DNA of 64,000 nucleotides from Prorocentrum cordatum (lineage: Eukaryota > Sar > Dinophyceae > Prorocentrales > Prorocentraceae): the NCBI GenBank assembly GCA_963575745.1, contig CAUYUJ010004547.1, forward strand, positions 120,572-184,571. Direction: 5' to 3'. Position numbers and translations under genes: made by a program. Every line of letters begins with the position of its first letter. Position 1 is the first letter of the stretch. Below are positions 23,132-34,500 of the stretch, piece by piece. Under the pieces are notes generated by a model. That model was not told where the DNA came from and did no database searches. It was given only the letters and a program-made list of their open reading frames with translations.

Positions 23132-24337
23132 CACACACATTTTGATACCACCCCCTCTTGGACGCCCCCGACAACTCCAGTAACCCCCATGGCGCCAGCA
23201 GCGATTGCGAGGCAGCTCCTGGGAGGTCATCGTAGGAAGAATGATCGAAACATGTGCGGTCTGGACGCTCAGATGGCCAGCTCTGGAAAGCCCACCCGGA
23301 GGCCGCCCACATGGGGTCGGAGCAGGCGGGATCGGAGGATCGCACCGCATCGTTGTTGCATCGAAGGTGTCGGGATGGATAAAATCGGGCCCCGGATCGA
23401 ACCGCAGGATCCGCAGACCCACTCTACTCGGACACCATGTGGGCGGCCTAAACCAATGGTGTCGGCATCAACCAGGAAGGCAACTCCTGCGAGGTCCTCG
23501 CAGAAACGAGTGAGAGCTGCGTTCCACGCCGAGTCCGCGTCGAACCCACTTCGGATACCAGAAAAGACCGCCATTCACACCACAAGCAAGGCCCCCCGAA
23601 GATAGGGAGCCCACAAAGGATGTACGCGCCCAGCTATGTACATGAACACGGCCCCTTGACCCGCGAGACCGGCCGCGCAATGCGAACATTCGCGCAACGC
23701 GAACTCTCGAAACCAGCGTGGACTCATGTACGCGTACGTCCTCCTCTCGCTCCTGAGAAGATGCAGCGCGACCCCCCCCCCTCCGCAGGAGATGGGGCAC
23801 ACGGACCGGACCAGACAAGTCGAGGGCCCCTCGGAAGCCACCCGGCCGCCCGAAGGCCGCGCCACGGGGCGGCCCCGCCTCGCTCCCTGCCGGCCCAGAA
23901 GGCGAAAGAGGGGGGAGGGGGAAGGGGGGGGGGCGCGTCGGCAGGAGGCTCTCGCGCAGGGGAGGAACGCCGCCCTGAAGTCGGCGATGCGCCGCCGATG
24001 GAGCCGCGCCAGGCCCCCGAGAGCGAAACCGCCCGCCCCTGGGCGCGGGGTGGGCTCCCGCGCCCGCCTCGGCGATCCGCTGGCGGTCGGGGCCGGCGCG
24101 TTGCCCCCTGGGACTTTCCTGCGGGTCCCAAGAATATACACCACCACCACGTCGATTCCTCCATCTTCCTCCACCCTCATTTTCCTCTCCTCCTTCCTGG
24201 GGGAGGGAGGGGATGAGGGAGGTGGGGGTGGTGTACACCTTGGGCCCCCGCATTTCCACCCCGCACGCTGCCTCTGAGACGGGAAGGGCGGCGAGGCGCA
24301 GGCACTCTGCCGCGTTCCTGCGGGGCGGGGATTTTTT

Positions 24338-24386
24338 ATCCATATCCACCGCCTGGGAACCGGCGCCCCAGGCGGTGGATATGGAT
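24338..24386. repeat. 20-bp perfect inverted repeat beside a MITE
   Basis: Arms 24338-24357 and 24367-24386 (ATCCATATCCACCGCCTGGG and its complement) with a 9-nt loop. The right arm ends at the first base of the family 1 MITE. Confidence 0.85.
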
Positions 24387-24565
24387 ACAGAAGGGGCGTT
24401 GACCTAAGGAACCCTACATAAGGAACGAGGCCCCTGTTTTCCATAAGTTAACCTTCGGTTTCCTGCCGAAAACATAAGGAAAGCCTGCGGCAAGCTGTGA
24501 AACACTTAAGGAACGCGGAGCCTCTCCCCAACGAAAACGTTTCCTTCTTCAGGGCCCCGTCTGTA
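24386..24565 (+). mobile_element. 180-bp MITE, family 1, copy 2
   Basis: Begins TACAGAAGGGGC and ends GCCCCGTCTGTA, so TA flanks both ends. The interior shares AAGGAACGAGGCCCC and CTCTCCCCAACGAAAA with the other copies. Its left end coincides with the right arm of a 20-bp perfect hairpin (24338-24386). Confidence 0.78.
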
Positions 24566-24785
24566 TGTTTTGGCCCCCAGGGCGCCCGGGCATGTCCACA
24601 GCCACGGCCTGCCGAAGCCCCCGAAAATCGGTCCTCCAGGCGGCGGTCGTGTGTAGATTCCCGCCTCGGAGCGCCTCGCGCGCCCTGCGTGCGGGGAGGT
24701 CGCGCGCGGGGAGGCCGCGCAGGGCCTCGCCGGAGGCCGCGCAGAAGGCCTCCGCGTAACTCGGGCCTGTCCCTCTACAGGATTA

Positions 24786-24833
<48 letters not shown>

Positions 24834-24842
24834 GTATATATA
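24786..24842 (+). repeat. AT dinucleotide repeat
   Basis: TATATATATG blocks, the only strongly AT-rich microsatellite in the window. 24843-25190 is unassigned. 25190-25320 has repeated TTCTGAGAAG palindromes. Confidence 0.9.
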
Positions 24843-25829
24843 ATTTTACCTATATGTATATACAAATATAAATACATGTTTTGATGTTTTGGCACTTTTG
24901 GAATACGTTGTGAGTATGTTTTATTTTTCGTCGAGACTCCCCCTGTATGAGGGACACGCCCGACTTAAGCCTCCGCCCACGACGGCACGATTCGATCGGC
25001 GGGCAGCGACGGAGAGCTCCGGGCCCCGAGGCCTCCGCGCGGGCCCTGGCAATACCGTGCGTGGACGGCGCGAGCCCTGAAGGCATGCTCGCCCCCCCGG
25101 TTCCAGCCCGGGCAGCCCAGCTCGCGCCCATGGCGCGGCATTTTTTTGCAGAACCTATTCGGCGGGGAGCCCGTGGGAGAAGTGAGAAGGGGCGGGCCTT
25201 CTCAGAAGGCTCAGAAGTCCCCCAGCCTTCTGAGAAGTTTCCTGAGCTTCCCCCGAAGACAACAAAAAACTTCTCAAAGGCCCGAAGGCTTCTGAGAAGC
25301 CTCGCCGCCTTCTGAGAGGGTATTCTCCTTCTCGCTTCCCCCCCTCGCTCGCCGCCAGCTTATAGTATCCTGGCCGTCCTGGCCATGTCTATTCTGAGCA
25401 TGACCCGGCGACGTACCCAAACCGTGTTTCTGAACACTCGGCGAATCGAACTGGGACCGCGCAGCACGAACCAACCTGTTGAAGGACCCGCAGTGGGCAT
25501 GAGCTCTCAGAGGTATACCAAAACATACATGCATGGCAAAATAAGGACGAAGACAGAAGCATACGGAGGGGGGTGATAGGAGGACATACGTGTTCAGTCA
25601 CAGCAAATGCGCCGAGCGATATATATACGCGGGACAGACAAGCGAAATACGCTCTATCGCAGGACATCGCGTCGCGATGGGCGAGGCAAGTGCACGGGGT
25701 GGCATGGCGGGCCAGAGGCAGCTGAGGATGGAAGGCCACGCGGACAAAAGACTGCGCCATGCGCTGCGTGGCGCAGCGGTCCCCTGCGAGCTGCGACGCG
25801 ACAGCGCGAAGCGCTGCGCGGCACGGCGG

Positions 25830-26860
25830 TGGCGACAATTTCACACTTCGCAGGCCCCCCTCCCCCGGAGCCGCGAGGTCTCAACTGGGTCCCCGTGTAA
25901 CTCCACTCCGCTAGACCTCCCAGGAGCCCACGAAAGTGGAGACAGTTTCACACTTCGCAGTCTCCCAGGGAACCGCGAGGTCTCTAGCTGGGTCAACGTA
26001 TACATCCACTCCGCTGGACATCCCAACAGCCCACGAAAATGGAGACAAAATCACATGTCACAGCCCCCCAGGGAGCCGTGAGGTCCCGACTGGGTCCCCG
26101 TGCCACACTCCACTGGACCTTCCAGGAGCCCACGAAATTGGAGGCAGTTGCACACTTCGCAGCACTCCCCCAGGGAGCCGCGAGGGCTCAACTGGCTCCC
26201 CCTGAGACTTCCACTCCGCTGGACCTTCCAAGAGCCCACGAAAGTGGCGGCAGCTTCACACTTCGCAGCCCCCCATGGAGCCCCGAGGTCTCAACTGGGT
26301 CCCCGTGTAACTCCACTCCGCGGGACCTCCCAGGAGCCCACAAAAAATGGCGACAAGTTAACACATCGCAGCCCCACAGGGAGCCGCGAGGTCTCAACTG
26401 CTCAACTGTCTCCCCGTTTACGTAACTCCACTCCGCTGGACCTCCCAGGAGCCTACGAAAATGGCAACTTCACACTTCGCAGCCCCTCCCCAGGAGCCGC
26501 GAGGTCTCAACTGGGTCCCCGTGTAACTCCACTCCGCTGGACCTCCCAGGAGCCCACGAAAGTGGCGAAACTTTCACATGTCGCAGCCCCCCAGGGAGCC
26601 GCGAGGGCTCAACTGGCTCCCCCTGAGCCCTCCACTCCGCTGGACCTCCCAGGAGACAACGAAAATGACGACAAAATCACATGTCGCAGCCCCCCAGGGA
26701 GCCGTGAGGGTGAGGTCTCGACTGGGTCCCCGTGTAACCCCACCCCACTGGACCTTTCAGGAGCGGCACGGATCTGGAGGCAGTTGGCACACTTCGCATG
26801 GTCCCCCCCCTCGGAGCCGCCTCGAGGTCTCAACCCCCGGAAGACAGAAGGCGCCTCCAA
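25830..26860 (+). repeat. 103-bp tandem array, about 10 units
   Basis: Landmark GGAGCCGCGAGGTCTCAACT recurs near 25867, 25969, 26073, 26175, 26277, 26381, 26491, 26595, 26698 and 26812. The period is 102-104 bp, with two longer units. The array translates into repeated HFAAPQGAARSQLG-like peptides that are not protein-conserved. Confidence 0.85.
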
Positions 26861-27020
26861 CTGGGGAGTGGGAGCATAGGTAGCGCTCTGCTGCTTGGGC
26901 GCGACGCGTGAATAGCGCTGGCGCGCACAGACGTGGAGAGGAGGGGAAGGGAGCGACGGGGAGGGAAGGGGGATGAGGAGGGGGGATGCGGCGGAGGAAA
27001 AGGAGGAGGAGGAGGATATA

Positions 27021-27149
<129 letters not shown>

Positions 27150-27249
27150 NNNNNNNNNNNNNNNNNNNNNNNNNNNNNNNNNNNNNNNNNNNNNNNNNNN
27201 NNNNNNNNNNNNNNNNNNNNNNNNNNNNNNNNNNNNNNNNNNNNNNNNN
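27150..27249. other. assembly gap (100 N)
   Basis: Exactly 100 N, following a GAT array (27021-27149) and preceding the 90-bp satellite. The true length of both arrays is unknown. Confidence 0.99.
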
Positions 27250-27609
27250 GGCAAACCCCTCACACGTTTCGTGGCCCCATAGGGAGCTCCACCGAAGGCC
27301 CCATGGCTGCCGTCCGCATGCGTCCCGCACACCCATTTCGGCACACCCCTCACACGTTTCGTGGCCCCACAGGGAGCTCCACCGAAGGCCCCAGTGCTGC
27401 AGTCCGCATGCGTCCCGCACACCCATTTCGGCACACCCCTCACACGTTTCGTGGCCCCATAGGGAGCTCCACCGAAGGCCCCATGGCTGCCGTCCGCATG
27501 CGTCCCGCACACCCATTTCGGCACACCCCACACACGTTTCGTGGCCCCACAGGGAGCTCCACCGAAGGCCCCATGGCTGCCGTCCGCATGCGTCCCGCAC
27601 CACCAGGTG
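27250..27609 (-). repeat. 90-bp satellite array (satellite element copy 1)
   Basis: About four 90-bp units (CACACGTTTCGTGGCCCCA, GGGAGCTCCACCGAAGGCCC, GTCCGCATGCGTCCCGCACA), truncated on the left by the N gap. 90 is a multiple of three and the unit has no stop, so it simulates coding sequence on both strands. Confidence 0.85.
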
Positions 27610-28012
27610 TGTGGCGTGCCGACATGGGCGTCGCGGCGCGCGGGCGCTGCCGTCGGGGTTCCCAGGGAACCCCCCTGCAGAGGCGACGCTCAGAGTCACG
27701 AGTACCGAGAGTCACGCAGACCCAAACTGTTCACAGTCGTATCCATACATTTACACTGGGCGTATCCATGCACGCATTCATGCGAATAGAATCAATCGCG
27801 CGCAGATTCATTCATAATCAGACTCGCTCGCGATCCGACTCGCACGCGCTCAAGCTTTCATATTCGGACCTATCGTCTTCGTTCGTGTTCTGTACACTGC
27901 CACGCATTTCGGCACACCCCTCATACGGCTCGTGGCCCCATAGGGAGCGCCACCGAAGAAGATATTCACAATTGCGGTACTCTCAACTGCATATGGTTGG
28001 GTCCTTCGCCAG
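27610..28012 (-). repeat. non-tandem part of the satellite element, copy 1
   Basis: About 400 bp almost identical to 29870-30288: begins GGTGTGTGGCGTGCCGACAT and ends CATATGGTTGGGTCCTTCGC. It marks one end of the element. Open frames in it are not conserved as protein. Confidence 0.8.
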
Positions 28013-28018
28013 GCTAAT

Positions 28019-30290
28019 TTCCCAACCTTCCTGTGGTGTTGGGTCCTCGTTTTGAAGAGACGGTGGTCCGCGTCTCCTCCTCCTCTCCTCCTCCCCCTCT
28101 CCTCCTGCCGTCCGCATGCGTCCCGCACACCCATTTCGGCACACCCCTCACACGTTTCGTGGCCCCATAGGGAGCTCCACCGAAGGCCCCAGTGCTGCCG
28201 TCCGCATGCGTCCCGCACACCCATTTCGGCACACCCCTCACACGTTTCGTGGCCCCATAGGGAGCTCCACCGAAGGCCCCAATGCTGCCGTCCGCATGCG
28301 TCCCGCACACCCATTTCGGCACACCCCTCACACGTTTCGTGGCCCCACAGGGAGCTCCACCGAAGGCCCCATGGCTGCCGTCCGCATGCGTCCCGCACAC
28401 CCATTTCGCACGCACGCCCATTTCGCACACCCCTCCACACTTTCGTGGCCCCACAGGAAGCTCCACCGATAGAGCCCCATGGCTGCCGTCCGCATGCGGT
28501 CCCCGCCACAACCCATATTCGGCACACCCCTCACACGTTCCGTGGGCCCCACAGGAGCTCCACCGAAGGCCCCAGTCTCCGTCCGCATGCGTCCCGCACA
28601 CCCATTTTCGGCACAAAAAGTCCCCTCACACGTTTCGTGGCTCCATAGGGAGCTCCACCGAAGGCCCCAGTGCCCGCGGCCGCATGCGTCCCCCACACCC
28701 ATTTCGGCACACCCCTCACACGTTTCTTGGCTCCATAGGGAGCTCCACCGAAGGCCCCAGTGCCCGCGGCCGCATGCGTCCCCCACACCCATTTCGGCAC
28801 ACCCCTCACACGTTTCGTGGCTCCATAGGGCGCTCCACCGAAGGCCCCAGTGCCCGCGGCCGCATGCGTCCCCCGCACCCATTTCGGCACACCCCTCACA
28901 CGTTTCGTGGCTCCATAGGGAGCTCCACCGAAGGCCCCAGTGCTGCCGTCCGATGCTTCCCGCACACCCGTTTCGGCACAAAACCCTCACACGCTTCGTG
29001 GCCCCATAGGAGCTGAGCCGAAGGCCATGGCTCGCCATCGCTCATGCGTTTTCGCACTCCCATATTCGGCACCACCTCAACACGTTTCACGCCCCACAGG
29101 AGCTCCACCGAAGGCCCCAGTGCTGCCGCCCGCATGCGTCCCGCACACCCATTTCGGCACACCCCTCACACGTTTCGTGGCCCCACAGGGAGCTCCACCG
29201 AAGGCCCCTTGGCTGCCGTCCGCATGCGTCCCGCACACCCATTTCGGCACACCCCTCACACGTTTCGTGGCCCCACAGGGAGCTCCACCGAAGGCCCCAG
29301 TGCTGCCGACCGCATGCGTCCCGCACACCCATTTCGGCACACCCCTCACACGTTTCGTGGCCCCATAGGGAGCTCCACCGAAGGCCCCACGGCTGCCGTC
29401 CGCATGCGTCCCGCACACCCATTTCGGCACACCCCTCACACGTTTCGTGGCCCCACAGGGAGCTCCACCGAAGGCCCCAGTGCTGCCGTCCGCATGCGTC
29501 CCGCACACCCATTTCGGCACACCCCTCACACGTTTCGTGGCCCCAAGGGGAGCTCCACCGAAGGCCCCATGGCTGCCGTCCGCATGCGTCCCGCACACCC
29601 ATTTCGGCACACCCCTCACACGTTTCGTGGCCCCACAGGGAGCTCCACCGAAGGCCCCAGTGCTGCCGTCCGCATGCGTCCCGCACACCCATTTCGGCAC
29701 ACCCCTTCACACGTTTCGTGGCCCCACAGGGAGCTCCACCGAAGGCCCCAGTGCTGCCGTCCGCATGCGTTCCGCACACGCATTTCGGCACACCCCTCAC
29801 ACGTTTCGTGGCCCCACAGGGAGCTCCACCGAAGGCCCCAGTGCGGCCGTCCGCATGCGTCCCGCACACCAGGTGTGTGGCGTGCCGACATGGGCGTCGC
29901 GGCGCGCGGGCGCTGCCGTCGGGGTTCCCAGGGAAGCCCCCTGCAGAGGCGACGCTCAGAGTCACGAGTACCGAGAGTCACGCAGACCAAAACTGTTCAC
30001 AGTCGTATACATACATTTACACTGGGCGTATCCATGCACGCATTCATGCGAATAGAATCAATCGCGCGCAGATTCATTCATAATCAGACTCGCTCGCGAT
30101 CCGACTCGCACGCGCTCAAGCTTTCATATTCGGATCTATCGTCTTCGTTCGTGTTGTGTACACTGCCACGCATTTCGGCACACCCCTCATACGGCTCGTG
30201 GCCCCATAAGGAGCGCCACCGAAGAAGATATTTCACAATTGCGGTACTCTCAACTGCATATGGTTGGGTCCTTCGCCAGGCTAATTCCCT
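28019..30290 (-). repeat. satellite element, copy 2 (90-bp array plus conserved flanks)
   Basis: Left flank 28019-28105 (TTGGGTCCTCGTTTTGAAGAG and a CTCCT run), about 19-20 units of 90 bp (28106-29868, with two irregular zones near 28.4-28.6 and 28.96-29.1 kb), then the 400-bp end (29870-30290). The flanks are the reverse complements of those at 38185-40360 and 40790-43345. Confidence 0.85.
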
Positions 30291-30330
30291 CTCGACATGG
30301 ACGTCCTGTCGTCCACGGCGATAATCCATT

Positions 30331-30414
30331 GCAAAAAATACCACAAAGAGCACACGCGCGCGTTCATGTCAGAATCCTACCGAACACCGTGTGTTTGCAA
30401 GCATTTCAACATAA
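30331..30414 (+). repeat. flank repeat A (left of the retroelement)
   Basis: 84 bp matching 37374-37457 with two substitutions. Together with the D sequence (37196-37229 and 37458-37491) it indicates that the element entered one unit of an A-D tandem duplication. Confidence 0.8.
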
Positions 30415-30533
30415 TGAGGGCGATCGTTTTCACGCAGACGCTTCTATATCATGCGGTGTGCAGCCAGACGAGACAACATCATCTCACGAACGCTTTGCAA
30501 CGGCAGAGCCTCTGAAAGCTTCTCCAGAGACCC
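30415..30533 (-). repeat. retroelement split direct repeat B2 (terminal)
   Basis: 119 bp at the 3' end of the element on its coding strand. It is identical to 30675-30793 except for T at 30459 versus C at 30719. It abuts flank sequence AACATAA at 30414. Confidence 0.9.
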
Positions 30534-30592
30534 CAGGCAAGGTCAGGGACAGCAGGGTTGGGCAAAAGAGAGTCACATAAAATTGGGAGGGG

Positions 30593-30793
30593 AAACTTTG
30601 AGCAAAAATGGGCCGCGGTCGCTTCCCACTCTCGCAGTTTCCACCCGCCCTCATTCCAGTCAAAGACAGTGCCATGAGGGCGATCGTTTTCACGCAGACG
30701 CTTCTATATCATGCGGTGCGCAGCCAGACGAGACAACATCATCTCACGAACGCTTTGCAACGGCAGAGCCTCTGAAAGCTTCTCCAGAGACCC
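30593..30793 (-). repeat. internal A2-B1 junction repeat of the retroelement
   Basis: A2 (30593-30674) is identical to the far terminus at 37114-37195. B1 (30675-30793) matches the near terminus. The junction GTGCCA/TGAGGG equals the two element ends joined with one shared A, as in a circular intermediate. Confidence 0.9.
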
Positions 30794-30840
30794 AAGACCA
30801 CTTTGTGCCCCGGGCCCATGAATGCCCTGGGATCCTTAGA

Positions 30841-31590
30841 TCACGACAAGTTTGAAAGCAGTCCCTGACCAGACCGAGCGAGATGACATAAGTGAAAAAC
30901 CTCGGCGAGCTGTTTACAAAGGCGGGGGGGGTAGGGCTGTGCAATTAAGGTCCAGAATTTCCCATTCGGGGCTTTGCCAGAAAGCTCGAGGTGGGGGCGA
31001 CCAGACCGAGAGCACCACCCCCGCCCTTTACACTTAAAAGAGTCCAGAGTTCTACACACGTCGTCAGGAATATTACACAGCATGAGTCTAGTTGCTTTTC
31101 TCCATCGGGTTCCGAATTGGCAAAAATCTACTCGTTCCAATTTGACTTGCGGACAGGCGAGCAACCTTAGAACCTCAGGAAGGATCCAGAACATTGAGGT
31201 GAGAGGGTTCTCGACGACGCACGGGACCTTCATCCTCAGGCAGAGGCGTACCAGCTTTATCGTGAACCTGGTCAGCAAGTTACCGATATGCACCTTCTCT
31301 ATGTCCACGGCACTGAGCCCTGCCAGGCCCCAGGGAAACTCGTTGGATCGGAGCGGCGGCGGGCACCCACGACGTGCCCGGCTCAGTGTGTGGCAGGGAG
31401 TTGCGATCATCACACCTCTTACTCTGCCAGTTCGGACACGATTCAAAAGTCTTTGTTGATTTCGATTCTTTGTTAGATCGTGATCTGGGCCATGCACGAC
31501 ATCGGTCACTGTTGCACGGCCTCCAAGCTTTGTCACTTCCGCCGCGACACCTCCGCAGCCGGAGTAGACGTCCTCAAAAGCCCACTGCGC
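30841..31590 (-). CDS. cytosine-C5-methyltransferase-like domain of the retroelement
   Basis: About 249 residues that become sensible at AQWAFEDVYSGCGG. The motifs follow the order of C5-DNA methyltransferases: motif I FEDVYSGCGGVA; a Pro-Cys motif IV (ATPCHTLSRARRG) with the potential catalytic Cys; motif VI VVENPLTSMFW (ENP rather than ENV); and DFCQFGTRWRKATRL at the motif VIII position. No adenine-methylase DPPY motif, as in classical DIRS-1 methylases, is seen. The frame is open upstream to 32214 only as a shadow of the recombinase, and it lies -1 relative to the recombinase frame, so expression would need a -1 shift or separate initiation. Cytosine methyltransferases carried by dinoflagellate retrotransposons are established; whether this one belongs to that group or is active is inference. 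Confidence 0.68.
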   Translation of the reverse strand, partial: AQWAFEDVYSGCGGVAAEVTKLGGRATVTDVVHGPDHDLTKNRNQQRLLNRVRTGRVRGVMIATPCHTLSRARRGCPPPLRSNEFPWGLAGLSAVDIEKVHIGNLLTRFTIKLVRLCLRMKVPCVVENPLTSMFWILPEVLRLLACPQVKLERVDFCQFGTRWRKATRLMLCNIPDDVCRTLDSFKCKGRGWCSRSGRPHLELSGKAPNGKFWTLIAQPYPPRLCKQLAEVFHLCHLARSGQGLLSNLS

Positions 31591-34500
31591 GGCAGCGACG
31601 GTGCGGCGGGCGGGGCGAGGCCGTCCAGCATCACGCGCTGCAGGTTGGCCTCGCACCACAGGGCGAACTGCTGGAAACTTTTGGGCAGCCGCTGCCACTG
31701 CGCCTGCACACGGCCGCCCTTCTCGTAGCGGGCGACGCTTTTGTGGCTGCCCCAGCGGCCACGCTTCATGATCTCGTCCAGCGTGCGTCGCAGCTGCAGC
31801 CGATCCCACGACGCGCCGCTGTGGCGGAGCTGGTAAGGAACCAGCTCTGGAAGCCCCAGCCGCTTCGCAGCCGCCTTGAACTGCTTCAGGTACGCGGCGT
31901 AGCTGTAGTTGAAGACGGGCTCGTCGCCGCTCTTGCCGCGCACCAGCTCGCGCAGCAGCTGCGTGGTCCACGCCTCCTCCTTGTCCCAGATGACGGTGTC
32001 GTCGTAGATCCCCACCTTGGTCGGCCTCAGCTCCTCGGACGGCCGGATGACGAACGTCCAGTGGGGCCCCACGTTCGACGACGGGGGGATGAGCCACTTC
32101 GCCTTCAGCTCGTGAATCTCCCCAGGCCGCGCGTAGGTCACAAGCGCGGCCAGCGTCTCGATCGCCATCGTGCGGAAGCCCGCCCGCACCAGCCCCACCA
32201 TCAGGGCCGCCCACACCGGTCGCGCCTCGGGGAGCCGCGATTGCCCAGGAGCCAGGCGGTCCCAGCCCTGGAGGGCACGGTGGGCCCGGGGAAGCCGAAA
32301 GGTCCCAGCTCGCCCGAACTCCGGGCGGATGCCCTTGATGGCCGCCAGCAGGTAGTGCCCGACGCTCCCGTCCATGCCGTTGAAGAACTCTCGTCGGTAC
32401 ACCCTCGAGCAGGCGAAGTCGACTCCTCCGGGAGTCGAGCGAGAATGCTCGAGCCTGGCGCCGTCCTGCACTACCCCTCCACCCCCCTCCACGTACTCTG
32501 GCGATGATGCTGGGTTCGCCCCACGGCCTTCGTCTCCAGGAACGAGCGGCCGAGGGCGTCGACCTCCACCGAGAAGCGGTCCTGCCTCGCCAGCGCCGTA
32601 CTCAGCCTCCTCAGCTACGCCGGCTGCGAGATCGGCACGCTCCTCGGCAGGCGCGGGATCTCCCTCCGCGGCCGAGCCGCCGGGATAGCCGACGCCTTCT
32701 GTGCAGCGTTGCGCCCGTTGCTCAACAGGCGCCGATCCTCTCGCCGAACCGGCGGCGGCCGGGTCGGCCCCTGCGACCGCATCGGACTTCGGCCGCTTGT
32801 GCCCGGGCTCGTACCGCCGCGAAGGCCCGTCGGCGGGATTGAGCTCAGACGGCACCCAACGAACATGGCAACGGATGTTGAGGGCCAGGGAAAGGGCGCA
32901 CCACCTTCGACAGCAGATGTTCATCTGGAAATCCGAGGCCCTCCCCTTGCAGAACGCCAAGATCTGGCCCATGTTATCCCCCAAGAAGACGACATGACGA
33001 CCACCGATACCAGGGCGCTTTGCGAGCCGACGCAGGGCCCAGATCATCCCCTTCGCCTCCAGAATGTGAATGGCCTCCCTACGGCAGAACCTTCCAGCGT
33101 ATACAAACTTCCAGGGGGCCCCGTGGATCCAGTCGGGGCTGATGTCGGGGAACTTGGGGTCCTCCTCCCAGTACTCGTTCGGGTCATTCGTCCCCTTAGG
33201 GACGTACACGGTGAACTTGTCCTCCAGGGCATCTCGAGAACCTGCAAGAGCATGTGCACGATGAGCCATATCTTGTCGGACCCGAAATCGCATACGCTCG
33301 TCGACCCTCCCAACCTGTTTCACATTTTTGTCACTCCAAGAGCTCTCGACAACTCCCCATCCTGTAGGGCAGGCATCCGTCGCCACCACCTCGCCATGCC
33401 AGGGCAATCTCCACTGAGCAAATGCAAAGGGTAGCAGGGCTCGCGCTGCACTAAGCTCGGCCCGCACAGAGGGCCAGAGGTCGACCTGCTCACCACCAGC
33501 GCTACGAATGAACTGGTAGGTCGCAGACAGAACCGACAACAGGGGGCGACGGAGCATGAAAATGAAGGTCAGGTGGCCAACGGTCGACTCCAGCTGGTGC
33601 CCCGAGGCAACTCCACGGTCCAGCAGCCAGGTCAGCAGGCTGTCGACTTTCCACATCCTCTTGAGCGACGTGGCTACAATGCCCTTGCCGCCATCGATCG
33701 CCACGCCCAGCACTTCCGACTGAGTCTGAGCCTCGACGTGCTCGTGAGTGGACAGCCCCACGCCGTCCAATCGCTCGCAAGCACAATCCTTCATCGTCTG
33801 CACCTCCTCAGGCTGACCGCCAAGAAAGCCCACGTTGTCCACGTAGACATAGTGGAGAGGCTGCCCGCCTGAGGTGATCAGGCGCGAGCCGCCAAACGTC
33901 TGCAGACGCCGATCGGCGGTCGCGCCCGTGGCATCCTCCACCTGCTTGGTGACCGCCTCCTGTACGAGGTAGAGTGACCACTTGAACCCCATGGGGAGCA
34001 CCGCGAAGCAGGGGTGCACCCAGCGGTCCGCCGACAGCCACTCCCCCTCAGCCTCGTGAAGGTGGAGCTCCTCCGCTCGCAGCGGCGGCAGCCCGAAGTA
34101 GCGGCTGAGCTCCACATCGATCTTGAAGCGGTAGAACGCGTCCCGCACGTCGCCTGTACTGATGAACACCTCCGAGTCGTCGTCGACCTCGATGAGCCCT
34201 AGCGACTCGGCGGTGGCCAGCTCCACTCCGGGGGGATCGCGAAAGCGGCGGTTGCTGCGGCGAGCGTCGACCACTAGCCGCTGCATCCCCGACTTTTTCT
34301 TCACACAGAACACGGTGGCGCGCTCCTTGACAGCGGCGCACCACCGCAACACGCCAATTGACTCCAGCCGACGGACAAACTTGATGTAGGCCTGTCGATC
34401 CCCCGCCAAGTTTCGGTCCATGTAGGGGGTGACCGGCTCCGAGTTGTCCTCCAGCTCCCAAAATTCGATGTCAGGCCTGACCATACGTTCTTCAAAATCT

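Noticed and set aside
27300-29965. Repetitive proteins with a 30-residue unit (HTFRGPTGSSTEGP type)
   Set aside because: The 90-bp satellite is a multiple of three and stop-free in several frames of both strands; irregular units show indels that ignore frame.
31591-32214. N-terminal half of the methyltransferase frame as real protein
   Set aside because: This stretch is the recombinase coding sequence read in the wrong frame; the protein-like part begins near 31590.
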